Assembly (NCBI GenBank): GCA_963281255.1
Contig: OY725499.1
Location: 3,119,148 to 3,183,147, forward strand
Length of the DNA stretch: 64,000 nucleotides
Reading direction: 5' to 3'
Origin: Aphrocallistes beatrix
Lineage: Eukaryota; Porifera; Hexactinellida; Sceptrulophora; Aphrocallistidae
Part shown: positions 32,321 through 42,700 of the stretch, piece after piece
How positions within the stretch are numbered: position 1 is the first letter of the stretch
Layout: each line of letters opens with the position of its first letter
Notes under the pieces: model-generated
Database searches by the model: none
What the model saw: only the letters and a program-made list of their open reading frames with translations
Told to the model about the DNA's origin: nothing
Made by a program: the position numbers and the translations under genes

Positions 32321-32794
32321 CAGTGGTTCTCAAACTTTTTCTCTGGCGACCCCCCTAACAATTGTCAAATGAATTAACGACAATAATTTTTCACTGCACA
32401 TTTATTTAATCAAATAGAGTCAAATAATTATTACTTATACTATGTTTAATATAATTTATTAATGAGATTGGTTAATTACTTTGACTATTTAGAATTTTAG
32501 ATTGAATGTAATTAAAATATAAACATGATACTGAAGGTATTTATACAAGATGTGCATATTGACCAAGAAGTCGGGTAATTACAACGTAGGTTTAAAGAAT
32601 AAACTCAAGGCGTATCTATTGAAATGAGATAAACTAGTTTATCTTTTACACTTTTAACTAAAAGGAGTGAGGAATAAACTTGAATCAGAACTTGATAATA
32701 AATTTGAGTAAACATCGAGGTGTACTTTCAAAGATGAATTGTATCTCGCGACCCCCTAGAAATTGTTCCGCGACCCCCAGTTTGAGAAACACTG
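32321..32794. mobile_element. hAT MITE with perfect 8-bp target duplication
   Basis: A 474-bp non-coding element starting CAGTGGTTCTCAAACTTTTT and ending with the complement of a CAGTGTTTCTCAAACTGGGG end. The 8-bp duplication GTATAGAG lies at 32313-32320 and 32795-32802. CAGTGGTTCTCAAAC ends with 8-bp duplications are diagnostic of hAT elements. The perfect duplication indicates a fairly recent insertion. Confidence 0.96.
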
Positions 32795-32945
32795 GTATAG
32801 AGGATGCTATGGTCAATAATGATATAAGTAAACGAGTTCGGACACAAAAGTCGTATTCTATAACCGTACAACATATCCCAGCCCGTTAATCACTCTCAAT
32901 CCTGAATATCACTCCGATGCTACAATAGAAGACACAAGATCTAAT

Positions 32946-34193
32946 CTAATCAGTCCTGAGAGAGAACCTCTCCAGCGTCTTCACTCCCTCCCTCGTCACC
33001 AGCTGGATGTGCAGCCCGTCTCCCGTGTTGATGTCCCTCTCTGCCGCACCAATAAATACGTCTCTGACGAGGGAGATGGCGCGTTCAGCAGTGAGCGGGG
33101 GCCTCTCCTCCACAGGGATGTTCTGGTGCTTGAATCCCATCTGGTTGTCCAGCAGGGGCTGTAGCATGGCCGCACCCGTGCCCCCAGCTCTGTACGTCTC
33201 TCGCTCGTACGAGCCCACCGGGTCGAAGCTGTAGACGCAGCCTTTGCCCTGGTCGTCCAGACCGATCAGGATGTTGTAGGTGTAGAAGGGGAAGAAGCGG
33301 CGGGAGTAGAGCATGGTGGAGAGCATCTGGGCGAGAGAGGAGCAGGAGATGTCGTGTCCGTGTGTCTGCTTGTAGATCTTGATCTGAGCGTCCAGCTCCT
33401 TGTTCAGTGTCAGCACATCTCCGTGGAATCCACAACAGCCTAGTGGAATGTGTAAATAGATAAATTGACATTCACAGGCCTCTCAACCTGTAATTTAACT
33501 AAATCGTGTGATGGCTAGTGAAAAATCGTGAGATATGGGAATATAGTATTACGAATAGTGGTTCTAAATCGTGAGACACACGACGAGATCGTGAGTTGAG
33601 AGGCTTGCATTCAGTAAAATTTACACATTCAGCCTACTTACTCATCTCAAACCCTAACAAATGACATCACATATTCGAACAAACGACAACATCTAAACTG
33701 GCCCCCCATAAAAACTCCTAATTTTCGATACTAATTTGAAAAGTATAAGAAAAGTATATACTTAGGAATTATTTAGATATTGGCTGCCGATATATCAGCG
33801 AGATTTCAAACGAATTGAATTTAGATTATCGTCCAAAAATACTCTAGCATCATTCCATAAGTATTATCGGCTGCCAACATTTGGGCAAGTCCATAATCCC
33901 ATAAATACGCATATGTTTATGCAAATTAAACAATTTGAGGTGAAGGAATGAATTACACACGAGTCTAGACCTAGTATGACGTTGTCGGTGAGTCGGTAGG
34001 CCTTCGGCTGATCCCTGGTGTGAATCCTGAATCCCTCGCTGAGTCGAGTGTCAGAAGCGACCAGAGAGAAGTCCTCCCCACTCAGAGCTAGGATGGTACC
34101 GCCGTTAGACGCGTAAGGGTTGAAATCACGAGCCAGCGGAGGACGCATTCCCGGTAACAGATCAGCTGAGGGGGATCCTGACATAAACTCCAT
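32946..34193 (-). CDS. PSMB1: 20S proteasome subunit beta-6 (PSMB1), two exons
   Basis: Exon 1 is 34193-33971 and exon 2 is 33439-32946. The split is phase 1 inside a Gly codon (donor GTCTAG, acceptor ACTAG) and gives 238 residues, against 241 in human. Segments matching PSMB1 include [72 protein letters not shown] and [14 protein letters not shown]. This is the structural, non-catalytic beta-6 subunit of the core particle ring in cytosol and nucleus. The intron is 531 bp. No neighbouring proteasome gene is present. Confidence 0.97.
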
Positions 34194-34894
34194 TCGAATT
34201 CTACTTTGAAACTGGCTGGAATAAGAATCAATTGACTGAGGTATTTAACTGGTCAAAGTTAAAGTCAAAGTTAGTCAAAGTAAAAAAATCTTCAAATGTA
34301 TAAATAGATCGATATAAAACTATTTGCATCAAGAGAATAAATCTTGTAATTTCCCACGTCGGAAATATGTAAACCTAAAAGTGGAAGAACTTGCTACTAT
34401 AATGGAAATTCAGTTCTGATTTTAGAGAATAATGACAAAAATATTTTACAATTCGATATATACAATGAATATCAGATAATTATGCATATGTCTGTATAAT
34501 TAAATCTTGATTGTTAGTGCAACTCCTAATATATTTATGCCCGATTGGCATGGACGGTGTACGAGGTCCGTCCGTCCAATAGATAAATCATGTGTATCGA
34601 TTATTCATATTTTCACACCCTTCTTATTCTACTTTGTGCTTAGATTATAAAAAATATTTATTCTTAGATTCATTGTATCTACGTATTGTAATAAAATGAA
34701 GCAAAATATTCATCCTATAAAACTCGAAAATAGGATATTCGGAATATATACTCCTAAGACCTGAGATAAACTGCTGAAAGCTTCTAGTCTCTGGCCTAAT
34801 TTTGGAATTTGTTTACTTTATATCTACTTTAGACAGCAACAAACGAAATGTTTACCATATAAATGCTTCGAAAATACGATATGTTTATACGAGG
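34194..34894. other. AT-rich intergenic
   Basis: No gene, RNA gene or clear repeat is seen in these 700 bases between PSMB1 and the nested transposon block. Confidence 0.5.
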
Positions 34895-35444
34895 TATTTA
34901 AAATATTTTAGCGCATGCGCTGTTTTACTTTAGCGCATGCGCTAAAATATTTAATTACCGTATTTCCCTGAATAAGCGCCGGGGCTTGAAAAAGCGCCGG
35001 TTTGAATAAGCGCCGGGTCTAAAGGGTGAGCGAAATAAATAAGCGCCGGGGCTCGAATAAGCGTCGGACGCCGGGGCATTTTAGTTCTCTGAACATCATA
35101 TCAAACTAGTCTTCTCAGTAGTGGCATAGATACAAGTGCTTTTTGAAACATTACATTATCCTTTTTTTAATAGAACTAACATTCTCAGTTGTGTCACAAA
35201 TAAAAGTGCCAGTCAATGTAGTAAACAAAAAAAAGAGCGCCGGGTCAAAATAGCGAATGAAATAAATAAGCGCCGGGGCTTGAATAAGCGCCGGGTCTAA
35301 AGGGTGCACGAAATAAATAAGCGCCCGGGCGCTTATTCGAAGCAATACGGTATATGAAACACTACAGTGTTTTAGCGCTTCGCTAAAATGAAAACAGCGC
35401 ATGCGCTAAAGTAAAACAGCGCATGCGCTAAAATATTTTAAATA
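34895..35444. mobile_element. Element with 49-bp perfect inverted ends of AGCGCATGCGCT units
   Basis: Bases 34895-34943 are an exact inverted copy of 35396-35444. Each arm holds two AGCGCATGCGCT palindromes separated by GTTTTACTT. A further AGCGCTTCGCT unit lies inside the right half. The outer element was split by a second element at 34958-35350. There is no coding capacity and no obvious target duplication. Confidence 0.8.
34958..35350. mobile_element. TA-flanked element with AATAAGCGCCGG internal repeats
   Basis: A 393-bp element with ends CCGTATTTCCCTGAATAAGC and the complement of GCTTATTCGAAGCAATACGG, flanked by TA at 34956-34957 and 35351-35352. The interior is built of repeated AATAAGCGCCGGG and GTCTAAAGGGTG units on both sides. 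It is inserted inside the 34895-35444 element, so it is the younger of the two. No coding capacity. Confidence 0.85.
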
Positions 35445-35461
35445 TATGGTTTATATATATA

Positions 35462-36412
35462 CAGGGTGTCTCATAATTATTGTCACCCTCCTATTGAAAT
35501 TATGATTTTATTTAGAAGCTTTGATTCCCAATTGCCCATAAACGACTATGCATTTTCAGCTAAGACATACCACTGTTAACGGTTTTCACTATAACTGTTA
35601 TCTAATAGCTCTTCTAAGTTTTCCTTTACATTGATTCTGTAATTACCCCTTTTTTTGAGAAAATGGAAGTCAAATCTAACCCTTCAGAAATTAGAAATCG
35701 TGCTGTAGGCATGTTGCTTGCTGGTATTACGCAAAAAAAAGTTGCTAAGGATGTTTGGACATCAATTCGAACCATAAAAAGGTGGCGGCTCAAGCACAAG
35801 AGAGGCGAGAACCTTGAACATCGACCAGGTGCTGGTCAATTTCTATGGTATGGGGGATGATGAGCTCTCTCGAAATTATATTTTCGTCCTCTTAAACACA
35901 ATTAATGCAGTTTACTATATCGATGTAAGTCTAACAAAGACCTGTCTAACTTCGCTTAAAAGAACTGCAAATGCTGGAACAGTTTTGGAGAAGAAATTTG
36001 TGCAAAACATGTCGAAAGTTGTCTTCATGCAGGACAGTGCACCTGCTCACACTGCCATTAGGACACAAAAATGGTGTAGTGAGAACCTCAGTTCCTTCTG
36101 GAGTAAAAAACAATGGCCAGGGAACTCGCCTGGCCTTAACCCGATCAAAAACCTTGGGTCTATCCTGAAATCTAGACTTGAAGAGAGTGAGCCTGTAGAT
36201 AGGCTTGAAACCCTAAAAATTCAGCTAAAACGTGTGTGGTCGGAGATTGAGCCGAATCTTTTGGAAAGTTTAGTGAGTGGGAAGCCAGATAGAATTCGTA
36301 AATGCATACACTGTACATATGGGAGGGGATTATATTGAAAAATAATTAGAACCAGTAACGCAATTCATTTTATATTATTGCTTATTTTGTAAGGGGACAA
36401 TAATTATGAGAC

Positions 36413-36418
<6 letters not shown>
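35462..36418 (+). mobile_element. Internally deleted Tc1-like transposon
   Basis: The ends are CAGGGTGTCTCATAATTATTG and the complement of CAATAATTATGAGACACCCT, at TA. The length of about 957 bp is short for Tc1 (about 1.3 kb). An N-terminal transposase piece from ATG at 35663 (helix-turn-helix with NRAVGMLLAG and RTIKRWR) runs to the RPGAG motif and then jumps to the catalytic core in another frame. That core has MQDSAPAHTA, NSPGLNPIKNLGSIL and a C-terminal tail to 36338. About 370 bp, including the first catalytic Asp, are missing. The usual Glu of PIENLW is Lys here. It cannot make active transposase. Confidence 0.9.
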
Positions 36419-36448
<30 letters not shown>

Positions 36449-36451
<3 letters not shown>

Positions 36452-36636
36452 TCGACTCCGCTTAATAGGGTCACATCGGTCAGGGCATATTTTGACCCGA
36501 TTAAGCGGAGGACCCTATTAACCGAAAATATTTTGTATTAGCCTCTATGTGTGAGAGCTATTCCATTCCTGCTAAAAGTGACCCGATTAAGCGGCTGACC
36601 CGATTAAACAGTGACCCTATTAAGCGGAGTCGACTG
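36449..36636. mobile_element. Tigger/pogo-like MITE, copy 2
   Basis: 188 bp with nearly perfect ends, CAGTCGACTCCGCTTAATAG at both sides (inverted). It is inserted in a TA microsatellite (36418-36448 and 36637-36662). It is the same element as 24008-24194 in opposite orientation. Non-coding. Confidence 0.93.
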
Positions 36637-37621
36637 TATATATATATACGTATATATATATATTGTAGCCAAAAACAGACAAAATATGTATCAAATGGAA
36701 AGTAGCCTCTAGCTGTCTAGCATATTTTTTTAAATTCGTCAAAAGGTGTGAAAATATTCACATAACCTTTTTATTGTTATATACTAGAATAAAATTAATA
36801 TATTTTACTTGTAATATAAGTTAAACCGGTATCGCTTTAAAGGCAGTATATTCCGGTGTCGTACAATGATTTCTATTGTGAGAGTGAAGCCGTATATATT
36901 GTACTAGAAAATAAGTGAATAATTGTTTCTCATTTTTTGCAGGTGTGAAAATTTGCTTAGTTATTCGAACTTAAAATTTAATCATAGACTCATCAATTCG
37001 AACAAACATAAAGAATCCTAGCGTTTAATACACACGTACGTATAAGAATAACATGTTTACACTGCTAGCACATCCTTCATTATGTCTGTACAGACAACAC
37101 AATGATATCTCTTTAATAGCATATGTAATATAATACCTGACTATGTACAATATAAAATTCTTATAAAGGTCGTATTTTGAATATATTGACCTCATTATAA
37201 ACTATCGATACTACTAGCTGGCCAGTACGATATAATGGAACATACGGAGTAGATATATTAAAGAATACGTGAGTTTATTAGTCCAGAACAGACTGAATTA
37301 ATTTGTTGAATAAATTCGTTACTACGTCTTGCGTAGCAGTATATTAATAATATTTGCTTTCTGAATACTGTTTCAGGATTTGTAATAAGATTTATATCCG
37401 TAGTATTTGCTAACATAATCTCGAGCAAAAACATATCGTCTGTAGATTTTTAACTGAAGACTGCCGGCATTTTAAGAGGGATATTTCAAGATTTTAGGTG
37501 GGAATTAAGCGAATTTTCTCAGAATTTGTGATAAATTCTCCTAAAATGTGGCCATTGATAATTTGAGGAAAGTTTCGATTGTGTAGAATTTATGGGTTTG
37601 AAACTAGGAGCGTATCTCTGG
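36637..37621. other. Intergenic, with a decayed copy of the A/B 3' flank
   Basis: No gene. Bases about 36868-37015 align with the 3' flank of genes A and B (47965-48085 and 59635-59755). Shared text includes TTTTTTGCAG followed by GTGTGAAA, TTGCTTAG and ATAGACTC. This suggests a still older, lost unit of the cluster. Confidence 0.45.
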
Positions 37622-38243
37622 AGGGCTGTCACGGAAATTTTCGTCCGGGGACCAATTTTTTCATGGAAAATTGGTCCTATGCTGAAAATTTTGGTCCTGC
37701 AATGGACCAATTTTCCATGGAATTTTGGTCCGGGGGACCATTTTTTCATGAATATTCGTCCGGGGGACCATTGCTTTCAGGAAAAATTGGTCCCGGGAGA
37801 TTATTTTCTCATGGAATATTGGTCCAGGAGACCAATTTTTTCTTTGAAAATTCGTTTTATGCCTGTAATTTTTAAATGCAAACGCCTAAAAAGATCGATC
37901 ATATTTTACATGAGCCTAGACCAAGGGTTCCAACCCGTTACCCCGTTGTTTAATTGATAACAAGCCTGCTTCGCTTGCTTGCGCTGCGCGGCTGGCGGAC
38001 ACTTTGTGTCCACCGGAGGGGCCCTTTGGCGCCTGGGGTCACATTGATTAATTATAAGGGAGATAACATCTCGAAATAGGTCTGCCCTACAGTTATAATC
38101 GATATTGCATGAAAAATCGCCAAATTTGTCAATTTTTAAAATTTTTGATGCGAATCTAGTTCTTTTGGCTGGCAAATTGGTCCCTCGGACTAAAATTCCA
38201 TGGAAAATTAGTCCCCCGGACCAATTTTCCAGTGACAGGGCTG
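37622..38243. repeat. Composite element of GGTCCGGGGGACCA units
   Basis: It starts AGGGCTGTCACGGAAATTTT and ends with the complement of an AGCCCTGTCACTGGAAAATT end, so the ends are inverted. Inside, 37640-37850 contains about six 40-45 bp units built on AATTGGTCCGGGGGACCA and TTTTTTCATGGAAA. The right 70 bp (38172-38243) repeats the unit in mirror form. Between them, 37973-38050 is a copy of the GTGGACACAAAGTGTCC short repeat. It is non-coding; long frames across it reflect the repeat. Confidence 0.7.
37973..38050. repeat. Dispersed short repeat, GTGGACACAAAGTGTCC family (complement)
   Basis: GCTTGCTTGCGCTGCGCGGC followed by TGGCGGACACTTTGTGTCCA and GGGGCCC is the reverse complement of the family core. 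It is embedded in the composite element at 37622-38243. Confidence 0.6.
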
Positions 38244-39687
38244 TATAATACTCTGTGTATAACTCATTTCCTTAAAAATAGACTTATATCCTCTAGTTCC
38301 ACATACTTGTTGTATGTATGTATAGTATATGATTGTTTACAACAGTGCAATAAAGTTCAATGGATCATGGGTCGCAGACCCGTGACCCATGACCATGATC
38401 CGATCTAACCCATGCTATTTACATAATCCATGATCCACTCTGGTTCTAAGTAACCCACCTCAAGTGGGTCAGATCTGCATTTGAAGGTTGAACCCGATGT
38501 CTCACATCAGGGATAGTAAAATCTACATTCGCGCTGAAATCTGCATTTCCTCGGATATATTGAATCTGCTCTTCAGTGAGATTTTTTTTAAAAAATTTAT
38601 CACTTATCTAGCATAAGCATAAATAGCCCCATTATTTGAAAATGTATCAATTACTTTTTCAATGTCTACTTCAATATCGCAGGCTGTGTATTGTAAAAGT
38701 CAGTTTGCGCTTCATCGTATACACAATTCTCCAATTAGCACAGCAAAACTGGTTCAGTTGATTTTTATTATCGATGATGTATACGGGAATACATTGTTAT
38801 GTTTACTCGATTATTACAAATTTTCAACGAAAACATGAAAAGTAACTGTATGCCATTCATTGTAACAATTCCCGGATACAGGGCTTCTTATACCCGGGTA
38901 TTAGACCAGGTAATTGTCCGAGTCTTTGAAAACCATGTTCTACACATACTTGTAGTAATAATTGTACTATATCAGAACTTTATTTTATGTGGGGGGCGAC
39001 CGCACGTTCGCCGCCCCTGATATGGATATATGCATATTTTCACACCTTTAAAAAATAATATATTAAGAGTTCCTCAACGGTTATAATAAGCTATTTTAAT
39101 GGGCTAGATTCTTATTTTGAAAGTAATAACGTGGATATTTAAGTTATTAACTATAGGTATATACATATTTTCACCTTTTAGGAATTTTTTATTTTAAACT
39201 AGAAGCGATGTCTAAACAGCTAATATAGGGATTATAATGCGTTCTTCTGAATTTGACACTTTGAAAGTGATAATATTAATATCTAATGAGTAATTAATAT
39301 TTGGTTGAACCGAATATTATTTAGTGAATAGTTGATATTCGGTTTGCTAACAGAATATCAGTATTCCATATTCAGGAAGACATTCACGAATACTATCAGG
39401 TACGATCGGGGTCAATTTTGGTATGCATACACATAATTTCACACTTTTCAAACAAATCTGTATTAGTTACAAGTGAGATCTCAACTACGTAATAATACTT
39501 GTATAGCCATTCACCAAATATACTCGTATAATCCATTTTCGTACGTAGATGATCACAGTGTGAATCTTAAGTTATCAGCATGCATACACATCATAGCGTA
39601 TGCATATACACCAAATTTTCACATCCCAGTGGGTATTGTATTGTAATGGAGTTGCAGCATCGGTGTGTCTACCGATATTTTAAACGA
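38244..39687. other. Intergenic upstream of the matrix-protein cluster
   Basis: No gene. A hairpin-like block near 38362-38400 (GGATCATGGGTC...GACCCATGACCATGATCC) and a GC-rich palindrome near 38991-39015 (GGGGCGACC...CGCCGCCCC) are seen. TTTTCACAC-type motifs recur at about 39030, 39165, 39430 and 39610. Nothing coding was found. Confidence 0.5.
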
Positions 39688-39748
39688 ATACTCTCTAGTA
39701 ATTCTTTTTCAGTTAGTGTAAAAATAAAGATTTGATGCCGAGATTATT

Positions 39749-42700
39749 ATGATCCAATCATACATCTGGACAACATTCGTGCTTATAACCTTACAAGTAG
39801 GTCTCACAGAAGGAAATACATCAAAGAATTGCAAAACTAATGTTCGAGGTAAACGTTTCATAATTGCATTTCCGAATAACTATGAAAGTTTGCAATCCAC
39901 AACACAACTCCACGCATTGATTGTTTCCTTTAACGACAGGATCACAGAGGTTAAAATCACTAGTTCATATTTATTAATGAACAATACATATTTCACGAAA
40001 ACTGTGATGGTTCAACCTTGGAGTTTTGAACGTGTCATCATACCGAAAGAGTTGGAAATAATAGGAACAGAAAAAAGTTTAAAGTCTATTGAACTAAATG
40101 CAAACTTCGAGATATCTGTGTATTCGATTCACTTGGAACCCTACACAACAGATGGTTATTTGGCAATCCCTACAGATAATTTCGGAACTCAATATGTCGT
40201 TGCAAGTTATAGTGGTGCTAGTGGTGCTAGAGGTGGAACAGTCACAATTATTGGATCACAAGATGATACATCCGTTACGATTCAATTGGCTTCTGAAATT
40301 ACTTACGAAAACAAACAATATCTTCGAGGAGATATATTAAATTTCAATGTTTCAAGCTCTGAAGTAATCCAAATTGTTTCTCGAGGTAATGATTTAACTG
40401 GCAGCGTCATTATTAGTGAAAATCCGATTGGAGTTATAAGCGGTGATGTATGTGCTAGTAATCCTGGTTCTTTTTGCGATGTCCTATTAGAGCAGAGCAT
40501 ACCAGTGAGTAGCTGGGGTACAAGACACTTCTACTCAACAACCGGGATACAGAGTGGCACATCTAGATACCGCATGGTCACGTTCTTTAACGATACATCC
40601 TTCAATGTCAATAATAACAACATCATACTTGGATTTGGAGAGTTCAGTGAATTTGATTTAGTCGGAAATGGACTTATCGTTACTTCGAAACCAGCTTCTC
40701 TCATCCAGATTTTATTACAAATTGATGGGTCTACAGTGGACCCATCAATTATCCAGGTTCCTACCGAGGATCAGTTTGCACTGTTCCTAGGATTCACTAC
40801 ACCTACTCACGCTGGTGAGAATGTTGATGGATTCATAAACTTTGTAAATATAATCGTAAAATCTAACGAAAGAGCCTCGTTAAGATTGAACGGAGCTGAG
40901 ATTAATAATACGAATGCATCAATTCTACCGTATCTAGTTAGTGAGAACAAAATCACGGATTCAGATTATGACCTGCTTGTAGTTCAACTACCTAGAGAGG
41001 AAGGTTTATATTACATTACACAATATTTGGTCGACTGCTCTCCGATGTCGGCAATCGTATACGGTTATGAAAGAGACGAAACGTACGGCTATGCTGCAGG
41101 ACTCTCACTACCAAGCAATCAGATACTACTCACCATTTTCCCTTTTTACACAAGACTGTTGGGAGGAGACGAACTGAATATTCGACTACCTTGTCGAGCT
41201 AGTACTTTTACTATTATGTGCCAATTTGGAGATTCTACTTTAAAGGGGAAATCATCCGGGGAAGATATCATATGCATCACTCCTCCATTGTTTGAAGTTG
41301 GATTCATGACAATCCATGCATCAACTGATAATGGAATATCATTTCCTTTTAACGGATTAATCTACGTGGCAGATGAAAATAGTTTGACACCTCACATCAC
41401 ACAACTTGAAGAAGACATCGTACTCGATATCACAGCCAACAAAAATGAAGTATTAAAATGGGATCCAAACATTTTCAGTCAATCAGACAAATTAAGTTTA
41501 GGAATTCAGTTCATCAGTGATCCATCTTCCAATTCAATTGAGTGGAGTAGTATGACTTTCATGAATGAAATAGAAAATTCAGGTGAAATACGTTTTAACA
41601 TGTCCGAAATTGTTTCCGGGATAACACAGAGACAACAGTTAGAAGAATTACCAACTTCAGCTGGAACATATATAATAAAAACAGCAAATGGTGAACAAGA
41701 CAAATTCATTACAACTAAAATGAAAATAATAAAAATAGTCAATGATAGTAGATTACAAGCTTGCTCTTCAGAAGCACTAGTCATGAACCAGCCTGGAGAC
41801 GTATTGCCTTGCCCGTGTACTACTGCGCAGGCAAGAAGTGATGCAAATTTTATCGAAGATGAATACAAAAGTTTCATCAATTTTTTTCACTCTGGATCAG
41901 ACACTTGCTTCAGGTCTTCTCAGACAGCAAGTGGATCTGGTCAACAATGCTGCTATAAAGATGGTAATATTAACCCGGACAAGTTGGGAGCTGGTACAGC
42001 TGACGCCTTCAGTACAGATAAAAGCCCACCAAAACATTTCCAAAATGATCTCCTTCCCTGGTTACCATGCTGCAAATTTTCTAACGACTGTGATGTATAC
42101 CTCCAATACAGACCTTCTGATGATTGCAAGAACTACATTCCTCCGATACCTGCTCGGACGAATGGAGATCCTCATTTCTTAACTTTAGACGGTCTCGAGT
42201 ACACTTTTAATGGAGCTGGAGAATTCCTGTTAATTTCATCTCTACTAAATAATTTCACATTTCAAGCGAGAATGGAAATTTTCCAGAATACGCCGGCTTC
42301 TGTCTATACTGCATTCGTGATAAGAACTGGAAACTCTAGCAAGATACAGATTGAACGAAACAATCAAAATCAGATTCTACTCCACATTGAAGATCAAATG
42401 TTAGAAATAAAAGAAGGAATCTTATTGAATTTAATCGCGAGAGAATCCAAAATTCAGATTACGAACGACTATTCTCAAGTGGTAGTTAGCTTCAGTCATG
42501 GCGTTTCTCTGAGAGTGTACATATACGCAACATCCATGTCGTTTTTACTTCAACTGGGAGATCAGTATAGAAATAATGTGAGCGGACTTATGGGGAACTT
42601 CAATAGCGATCCAAGCGATGATTTCATGTTACCAAATGGTGTGATAATTTCACAAAGTTCCTCTCTTAGAGACATTCATTATAATTTCGGTCTTCATTGG

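Larger units (their letters stand above)
31230..32945. other. Intergenic with a pentanucleotide array and a hAT MITE
   Basis: No gene. It contains the GTCCT/GTCAT array (31755-31945) and an intact hAT-like MITE (32321-32794). Frames across the array (for example 31734-32072) are translations of the repeat. Confidence 0.7.

Noticed and set aside
37579-37957. Two overlapping 98-121 codon frames
   Set aside because: They arise from the GGTCC repeat units and have no independent support.
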